Virus record (IMG/VR): IMGVR_UViG_3300028590_000077 | Location: 1-26,439 of that record | Source: a virus | Strand: one strand, 5' to 3' | DNA length: 26,439 bases | Shown: positions 22,376-26,439 of the stretch, piece after piece | Layout of the letters: every line of letters starts with the position of its first letter | Position numbering within the stretch: the stretch's first letter is position 1 | The notes under the pieces: model-generated | What the model was told of the DNA's origin: nothing | Database searches by the model: none | What the model saw: the letters and a program-made list of their open reading frames with translations, nothing else | Made by a program: the position numbers and the translations under genes

Positions 22376-23119
22376 ATGACCATGAATGTAAATACGCTTG
22401 CAGAACGCGCTCGTCTGGCTCGTCGCCGGCCTGGCTTCCCCAGCCAGGACGCGGCAGCCAAGGCGATCGGCTGCTCCCGCGGCACGGTAGGCATGTGGGA
22501 ATCGGGAGGTGCGTCGTCCATCGGCGAATACCTGTACGACGCGGCCAGGGTCTACAAGGTGCGGCCGGACTGGCTGCGCAACGGCGAGGAGCCCGACGGC
22601 TACCCGTGGGAACCCGAGGACGGGCGCCGGGTGCCGGTACGCGCCTACGAGGTCCGCGCGGTCGAGGGCGAGGAAGGCGTTGAGCCAGGCATGGAGGCGA
22701 TGGTGGAGGAAGTGGACGTGCTGCTGTCCGGTGGCCCAGGGACAGTCATCCCCGACTTCGTGGAGACGAAGTACCGGATGCCCTTCCAGATCAACTGGTT
22801 CAACCGGTTCCAGGCCAAGCCCGAGAACGTCAAGCTCATGCGGGTGAACGGCGACAGCATGGAGCGGACCGTGTTCGACGGCGACCGCGTGGCAGTCCAC
22901 CTGGCCGACCGCCGGGTGGTGGATGGGCGCGTGTACGCCATCATCGCGGGTGAAGCGAAGGTCAAACGCCTGTTCAGAATGCGGGACGGGGGATTGCGCA
23001 TCGTCAGCGACAACCCCGACAAGACCCTCTACCCCGACGAGATCGTGCCACCGAACGAGCTGGATTCGGTGTACGTCATCGGTCGTGTCATCGACAAGTC
23101 AGGCTCGGGCGGCCTCTAA
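22376..23119 (+). CDS. cI: CI/LexA-type phage repressor (helix-turn-helix plus S24 peptidase domain)
   Basis: 247 aa. The N-terminal helix-turn-helix is SQDAAAKAIGCSRGTVGMWE (about residues 23-42). The C-terminal S24 domain has VNGDSMERTVFDGDRVAV with the nucleophile Ser at about 161, and GEAKVKRLF with Lys at about 197. I see no Ala-Gly or Cys-Gly dipeptide in the linker (about 75-130), where LexA and lambda CI cleave, so RecA-driven self-cleavage is uncertain. The ATG at 22376 has a second ATG two codons on and no visible ribosome site, which allows a leaderless message as with lambda PRM. It should hold the early promoters silent by binding the four TCAAT-type operators. Confidence 0.88.
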   Translation: MTMNVNTLAERARLARRRPGFPSQDAAAKAIGCSRGTVGMWESGGASSIGEYLYDAARVYKVRPDWLRNGEEPDGYPWEPEDGRRVPVRAYEVRAVEGEEGVEPGMEAMVEEVDVLLSGGPGTVIPDFVETKYRMPFQINWFNRFQAKPENVKLMRVNGDSMERTVFDGDRVAVHLADRRVVDGRVYAIIAGEAKVKRLFRMRDGGLRIVSDNPDKTLYPDEIVPPNELDSVYVIGRVIDKSGSGGL

Positions 23120-23394
23120 TCGCATTCCCCGCCGGAAACGGCGGCCTGCGCAGTCGCGTAGTCGTCGCCGGCATCGCGCACGTCCCTGACCTCCCGGCCA
23201 CAGTCATCATCGTGGCCGGACTCGCGCGTGCAATTCAGCAGTTCCACGGCCGCGTCAAACAGCTCTGCTTTCGCGTCATCGGCCTCCACGCAGTCCGGGT
23301 GACTGTTCCCTGAGAACCAGGCGCCGCCGTACTGTGCGCTCCCCGCGACGGGAGCCGAAATCAGCACCGCCGCTGCCAAGACCTTCCATTTCAT
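23116..23394 (-). CDS. Small secreted Cys-containing protein, candidate lysogenic-conversion gene
   Basis: 92 aa from the ATG at 23394, which has GGAGG eight bases upstream. Earlier starts would enter the operator region. A typical Sec signal is present: MKWK, hydrophobic VLAAAVLISAPVAG, and a likely cleavage after GSA (about residue 19). The mature part (about 73 residues) is very acidic, rich in Asp, Ala and Glu, and has four Cys that could form two disulfides in the periplasm. The stop overlaps the cI stop tail-to-tail by 4 bases with no terminator between. An operator lies 45 bp upstream. The family is not recognised. It occupies the lambda rexAB position, where lysogenic-conversion or exclusion genes are common. 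Confidence 0.7.
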   Translation of the reverse strand: MKWKVLAAAVLISAPVAGSAQYGGAWFSGNSHPDCVEADDAKAELFDAAVELLNCTRESGHDDDCGREVRDVRDAGDDYATAQAAVSGGECD

Positions 23395-23435
23395 GAGCTT
23401 GCCCTCCTTTGAAGGGCGAAGCCTACCCTCATCCC

Positions 23436-23450
23436 TGCTCAATAGATTGA
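23436..23450. promoter_or_regulatory. Repressor operator before the secreted-protein gene
   Basis: TGC followed by TCAATAGATTGA, palindromic except at the centre. It matches the cI-cro operators in the opposite orientation of the TGC/GCA flank. A TTGACG at 23466-23461 on the minus strand could be the -35 of a leftward promoter, with the operator over its -10 region (TATTGA, weak). Confidence 0.7.
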
Positions 23451-23512
23451 CGGCAGCTATCGTCAACGCACTGTCAATCGAAAGATTCCATTGAGCGTGA
23501 AATGTAAATATG

Positions 23513-23544
23513 TTGACATCAAATGCTCAATTGATTGACATTAT
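23513..23544 (+). promoter_or_regulatory. Rightward early promoter (PL-like)
   Basis: A perfect -35 TTGACA (23513-23518) stands upstream of an operator. The -10 is poor: CATTAT at 20 bases or TGACAT at 17 bases. The message would start about 30 bases before the first rightward gene. Confidence 0.45.
23524..23538. promoter_or_regulatory. Repressor operator before the rightward operon
   Basis: TGC followed by TCAATTGATTGA, palindromic apart from the central pair. It lies between the -35 and the likely -10 of the rightward promoter. The rest of 23395-23580 holds no gene, but it has further half-sites (TGTCAAT at 23472, CATTGAGC at 23489). Confidence 0.72.
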
Positions 23545-23580
23545 GCCCACGCCGCCAAGCGGCTTTCATGGAGTGGGCAC

Positions 23581-24450
23581 ATGCACGACCGAAGCACAGG
23601 AATGGCCGCTTTCGACGAAGCGGCACCACGCGATGAAATCTACATCGCGACCGAACCCAACGAAATCCAACTGGTCCGCGAAATGCGTGACCTCACCGCC
23701 GTAGACCAGCAGCGGATCCTCCGTTTCGCCATGGCGCTTGTGCGCGGGAACTGGCCGCAACCGTTGGACGCCACGGTGAAGATGTCGATGGATGACTTCC
23801 GGGCGCTCTGCGACACGATGCCAGGCCCGATGATGAAGTCGCATTTTCCCTGCGTCATTTCCTCCGAGGCCATCGCCGGGAAGACCGTCCATTTCCTTCG
23901 CGGGCGCGGTGCGGATATGCGCTACGACATCGTAGACAGCGACCGCTTTCTTGCCGAAATGATGGATAGCACCGACTCCAATGAGTACATGGGGCCTTGT
24001 ATCAAGCCGGGGGAAGAAGGCTATCCGGTTTGGGATAACACACTCGGCCCGATATGCCTGTCTGACGATTCCCTGCTGTACGTGGACTGGCACGCCGCAC
24101 AAGAAATCCTCCCCGGCATGGGCGATGAGTTCTACGACGAACCCGCCGACGTTGACAGCCGCATCCTGCCCACGCTCCAAGCGCAACAGGTCCTCCAGGA
24201 AACCCCCGAGCGTCTGTTCCATGTCGTGGACGCCGACGAAACCGGATTGAAGGCCGATACCTTCGGCGCATCCGAGTTCATCGCCGCGATGGCGGCGCGC
24301 GGGTTCAAGTGCCTCGGCCCGGTTCGACGCGCCCGTCTGCGCTACGAGTTGCAAGGGCTTCCGGCCTTCGACGGCTTGTACGGCCCGATGTACTCGCGCA
24401 CGGGCATTCGCTACGAAACCCAGCGCGCCCACGCGCGCATGTCCTCCTAA
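23581..24450 (+). CDS. Unknown 289-residue early protein
   Basis: The ATG at 23581 follows GGAG at suitable spacing. It is acidic and mixed alpha/beta, with clear segments such as IYIATEPNEIQLVREMRDL, then DQQRILRFAMALVRG, then SDDSLLYVDWHAAQEILPGM. It ends in a basic tail (RYETQRAHARMSS). There is no signal, membrane helix or motif I recognise. It is the first gene of the rightward operon, under the PL-like promoter and operator, where temperate phages keep genes for host takeover, recombination or counter-defence. Function is unknown. Confidence 0.75.
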   Translation: MHDRSTGMAAFDEAAPRDEIYIATEPNEIQLVREMRDLTAVDQQRILRFAMALVRGNWPQPLDATVKMSMDDFRALCDTMPGPMMKSHFPCVISSEAIAGKTVHFLRGRGADMRYDIVDSDRFLAEMMDSTDSNEYMGPCIKPGEEGYPVWDNTLGPICLSDDSLLYVDWHAAQEILPGMGDEFYDEPADVDSRILPTLQAQQVLQETPERLFHVVDADETGLKADTFGASEFIAAMAARGFKCLGPVRRARLRYELQGLPAFDGLYGPMYSRTGIRYETQRAHARMSS

Positions 24451-24541
24451 CCCTCTACCCGCAACTGGCTCCCCCTGCCAGGGCGCGCGACCGGCCGCCC
24501 CCTCCGGCGCGCGCTGCGGACCTTCTACAAGGAATCCAGCC
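24451..24541 (+). other. Intergenic gap with GC-rich inverted repeat
   Basis: GCGCGCG (24483-24489) can pair with CGCGCGC (24508-24514) across an 18-base loop. No T-run follows. AAGGA lies before the next ATG. This may be an mRNA processing or stability structure. Confidence 0.35.
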
Positions 24542-24778
24542 ATGTCCCTCATCAAGAACAGCCCTACGCCGGAAAGCCTCGTCCGTACGTCCGTGCTGAC
24601 GCAAGAGCAGCACAACAACCTCAGCAAAGCGCACGCCATCGTCGCTCTCATCAATGACGCCGTTGGATTGGGAAGTTCCCAGCACAACGCCATCTGCGGT
24701 GCCGCTTGGGCGGCGGAGGACTTGCTGGACGAACTTCTTGCCAACCACATCATCGCGCCGACCGACGCTCCCAACTAA
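24542..24778 (+). CDS. Unknown 78-residue early protein
   Basis: The ATG follows AAGGAATCC. The protein is helical, with LTQEQHNNLSKAHAIVALIN (about residues 19-38) and NAICGAAWAAEDLLDELLA (about 49-67), a shape common in small helix-bundle proteins. It has one Cys and no signal. The next gene begins 10 bases after its stop, with GGAG between. The family is not recognised. Confidence 0.7.
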   Translation: MSLIKNSPTPESLVRTSVLTQEQHNNLSKAHAIVALINDAVGLGSSQHNAICGAAWAAEDLLDELLANHIIAPTDAPN

Positions 24779-24788
24779 GGAGATTCCC

Positions 24789-25502
24789 ATGAATGACCGT
24801 ACCGGCTCGGCGTCCGCCGAACTGACCAGCATCACCGACAGCGCTGCTGCTGCTGCTGCGGATGCATCCTCCACCCAGGCCGACACCGCCATTCGCCGGA
24901 TGCGTATGACGGACCTGAGCTTCCACAAGTCAAACGCCAATCTGCGCGAGACCCCTAACGCCACTTGGGGCGCGGGGTGGTGGAACCCGGACCGCACCAA
25001 GAGCGAATACTGGGCCGACAACGTGAAGGCCGGCCATGGCTACTTCGATGAGGTCGCCGCGCTTGCTCGGTTCGACGAGGTTGACGCCTTCAAGGCGATC
25101 CACCATGCCATCACCTCCAGCAGGTGGAAGGCTGGCGGTCCAGGCCACGAGGAAGGTTTCGCGGAAGCGGTGGCCCGCGCGGCCGTGCTTGGTCTCGCAG
25201 CCTTGCGTGCTGGCTGGCACCCGTTCCACGAATCCGAGTACGCCAAGACGAGTGACGGTACCCACATCCGCGCCGCCGGCCTGCCCGAAGTCGAAACCAC
25301 GCTGGATTCGCGCAAATCGGACGAACGTGTGTTCAGCGCGCGCATCTACACCGGCAAGGAACACAGTCAGGTGTGGATGGACCTTGATACCGCCGACGAC
25401 ATTCTGAACCGCTGCATCGGTCAAGGTTCCGAAGAGGCGGACATGCTGTACGCCGCCTCTGCGCTGCTTGTGCGGGCCAAGTCCATTCTGGGAGAAGCCT
25501 GA
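24789..25502 (+). CDS. Unknown 237-residue early protein with N-terminal poly-Ala tract
   Basis: The ATG follows AAGGAGATTCCC. Residues 1-38 are Ser/Thr/Ala-rich with six Ala at 19-24 encoded by (GCT)5GCG. The folded part begins near residue 40 (MRMTDLSFHKSNANL). It continues with TWGAGWWNPDRTKSEYWADN and VDAFKAIHHAITSSRWKAGG, then a helix FAEAVARAAVLGLAALRAGW and a final helix with MLYAASALLVRAKSILGEA. No catalytic motif is recognised. The stop shares a base with the next start. An N-terminal pattern like this recurs in the next two proteins. Confidence 0.75.
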   Translation: MNDRTGSASAELTSITDSAAAAAADASSTQADTAIRRMRMTDLSFHKSNANLRETPNATWGAGWWNPDRTKSEYWADNVKAGHGYFDEVAALARFDEVDAFKAIHHAITSSRWKAGGPGHEEGFAEAVARAAVLGLAALRAGWHPFHESEYAKTSDGTHIRAAGLPEVETTLDSRKSDERVFSARIYTGKEHSQVWMDLDTADDILNRCIGQGSEEADMLYAASALLVRAKSILGEA

Positions 25503-25900
25503 TGGACACCACCCGCGCCCACGACACCGAATCTGCCCTCTCGCCCGTTGAGGCGGCAGCCGCAGCGGACAGCTACAGCGCAGTTACGCCGGAGAACTTC
25601 CCTCACACCTGTGGCCTGGAGTTCTTCGACACGAAGAACATCATCACCATTGCGATCAAGCGCGGGGAGGTTGGCTGCAGAACGTTTGCCGCCATGGCCG
25701 CCTCGACCGCCCTGAAAGCCCAAGCAGTCCAGCGACTCATCGCCATGCATGGCCCGTTCGATGAGGAAGAGGACTTCCTCAACTGCACCGATGGTCGGCT
25801 GTCCGATGCTGCAATCAGTGCCGTTGATTTCCTGCTCGGCGTTTCTTCGATGTTCCACGAATTCGCCCGCCAGACGGACAAGTACGGCCCTGGTATCTGA
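25502..25900 (+). CDS. Unknown 132-residue early protein with N-terminal poly-Ala tract
   Basis: The ATG overlaps the preceding stop by one base (TGATG). The first 25 residues are polar and contain PVEAAAAADSYS, with five Ala at 18-22. The remainder is mixed, with GLEFFDTKNIITIAIKRGEV and helices with AAMAASTALKAQAVQRLIAM and ISAVDFLLGVSSMFHEFARQ. It has three Cys. No motif is recognised. It is coupled to its upstream neighbour and is followed after 12 bases, with GGAG, by the next gene. Confidence 0.72.
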   Translation: MDTTRAHDTESALSPVEAAAAADSYSAVTPENFPHTCGLEFFDTKNIITIAIKRGEVGCRTFAAMAASTALKAQAVQRLIAMHGPFDEEEDFLNCTDGRLSDAAISAVDFLLGVSSMFHEFARQTDKYGPGI

Positions 25901-25912
25901 GGAGAACAAGCG

Positions 25913-26353
25913 ATGGATACGATCCGAAATACAACCCCGCCTTCGGCGGAAGAGCTGGTGGATTCCGCATTTGCCGCGGCCGCCGCGGCCGAAACGAACC
26001 ATGACACTACTGACCCGGACGAGCGCCCGTCCACACTCGAAGATGCCGACGACGCGAGCCGCTACGAGGAAAAGCGCTGGTTCCACACCGATGCCCCATC
26101 GGACAAGCAATGGGCCGCGCTTCGACATCAGTTTAGTCGCGCCGAGCGGGCGTCGGTCGCGCTCATTGGCGTCGCCGAACTGCTGAAAAACCACCGGCTT
26201 GCCAAGGATTCCGCGCTGGAGCATGGCGTCGCCTGTCACTCCTTCAATGACTTTCAGGAGGGATGTCTCGCGGATGCCGAGAGCATCCTGCTCTGGGTTG
26301 TCCACGACACCATCGCAGCATTGAAGAACGCGACTTACGGAGAGCGTCCGTGA
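25913..26353 (+). CDS. Unknown 146-residue early protein with N-terminal poly-Ala tract
   Basis: The ATG follows GAGGAGAACAAGCG. The N-terminal 45 residues are polar and acidic with EELVDSAFAAAAAAETN, giving six Ala at 21-26, here encoded by mixed GCC/GCG codons. A helical body follows: SDKQWAALRHQFSRAERASV, then VALIGVAELLKNHRLA, then DAESILLWVVHDTIAALKN. Family and function are unknown. The stop overlaps the next gene by 4 bases (GTGA). Confidence 0.72.
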   Translation: MDTIRNTTPPSAEELVDSAFAAAAAAETNHDTTDPDERPSTLEDADDASRYEEKRWFHTDAPSDKQWAALRHQFSRAERASVALIGVAELLKNHRLAKDSALEHGVACHSFNDFQEGCLADAESILLWVVHDTIAALKNATYGERP

Positions 26354-26439
26354 CAGGTGCGGCCTTCACCCTCTGGCGCCGCTCCATGGACGGACCCGAG
26401 TTGCAGCTGTTCGTCGTCGGTGAGGACGGCCACAACGTC
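26350..26439 (+). CDS. Start of a further rightward early gene, cut by the window edge
   Basis: A GTG overlaps the preceding stop (GTGA), and the frame stays open for 30 codons to the edge, beginning MTGAAFTLWRRSMDG and continuing with ELQLFVVGEDG. Too little is present to name it. The overlap matches the spacing style of the operon. Confidence 0.5.
   Translation, partial: MTGAAFTLWRRSMDGPELQLFVVGEDGHNV

Noticed and set aside
23510-23704. A 64-codon plus frame across the PL-like promoter and the start of the first rightward gene
   Set aside because: It would begin inside the promoter, before transcription starts, and it overlaps a better frame with a good ribosome site.
1-26439. CRISPR array, diversity-generating retroelement or insertion sequence
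   Set aside because: No repeat-spacer pattern, no reverse transcriptase, no transposase and no paired terminal inverted repeats with target duplication were found.

Overview
The window is a 26.4 kb piece of a temperate, short-tailed (podovirus-type) phage or prophage. It holds an immunity region, a replication module, and most of a head and tail-connector module. Base composition is GC-rich and the proteins are Arg/Ala/Gly-rich, so the host is probably a high-GC proteobacterium. A Xanthomonadales-like host is my guess from the style of the proteins and is not proven. No integrase, attachment site, lysis gene or tail fibre lies in the window.

Layout: almost everything from 1 to 22.3 kb is read leftward (minus strand). 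From the immunity region leftward the order is: a P22-Cro-like repressor, a rho-independent terminator in the position of lambda tR1, a CII (CP76)-like regulator, a small unknown gene, a lambda O-like replication initiator carrying an iteron array inside its own coding sequence, a DnaB-type helicase, and two unknown genes. Then come the small terminase, three small genes with 8-base overlaps, a tRNA-Trp, a small conserved phage gene, the large terminase, portal, scaffold, a class I methyltransferase, an MptE/DUF115-like protein, the major capsid protein, a small decoration-type protein, an unknown protein, and a second clear terminator. After that terminator follow a head-tail adaptor with a large N-terminal extension, two linked nozzle-type proteins, and a run of proteins arranged like the T7 ejection proteins (gp13, gp14, gp15, gp16-like). 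The last of these runs off the left edge.

The rightward part (22.4-26.4 kb) starts with a CI/LexA-type repressor. A small secreted Cys-containing protein is encoded convergently with it. Then comes a rightward operon of five complete unknown genes and one cut by the right edge. Four near-identical 12-bp palindromes (TCAATNNATTGA, usually with TGC/GCA outside) occur as two pairs: one in the cI-cro intergenic region and one in front of the secreted-protein gene and the rightward operon. They look like the operators of one repressor network, equivalent to lambda OR and OL.

Points I consider most worth checking: the 21-bp-phased iteron array inside the replication gene (probable origin); a 16-bp direct repeat that exactly brackets the methyltransferase gene, so that its loss would leave the next gene with a usable GTG start; the operator network including the secreted protein; tandem SG-x-TEP-x-WP modules and a carbohydrate-binding-like insert in the nozzle proteins; and an N-terminal poly-Ala motif shared by three successive early proteins.
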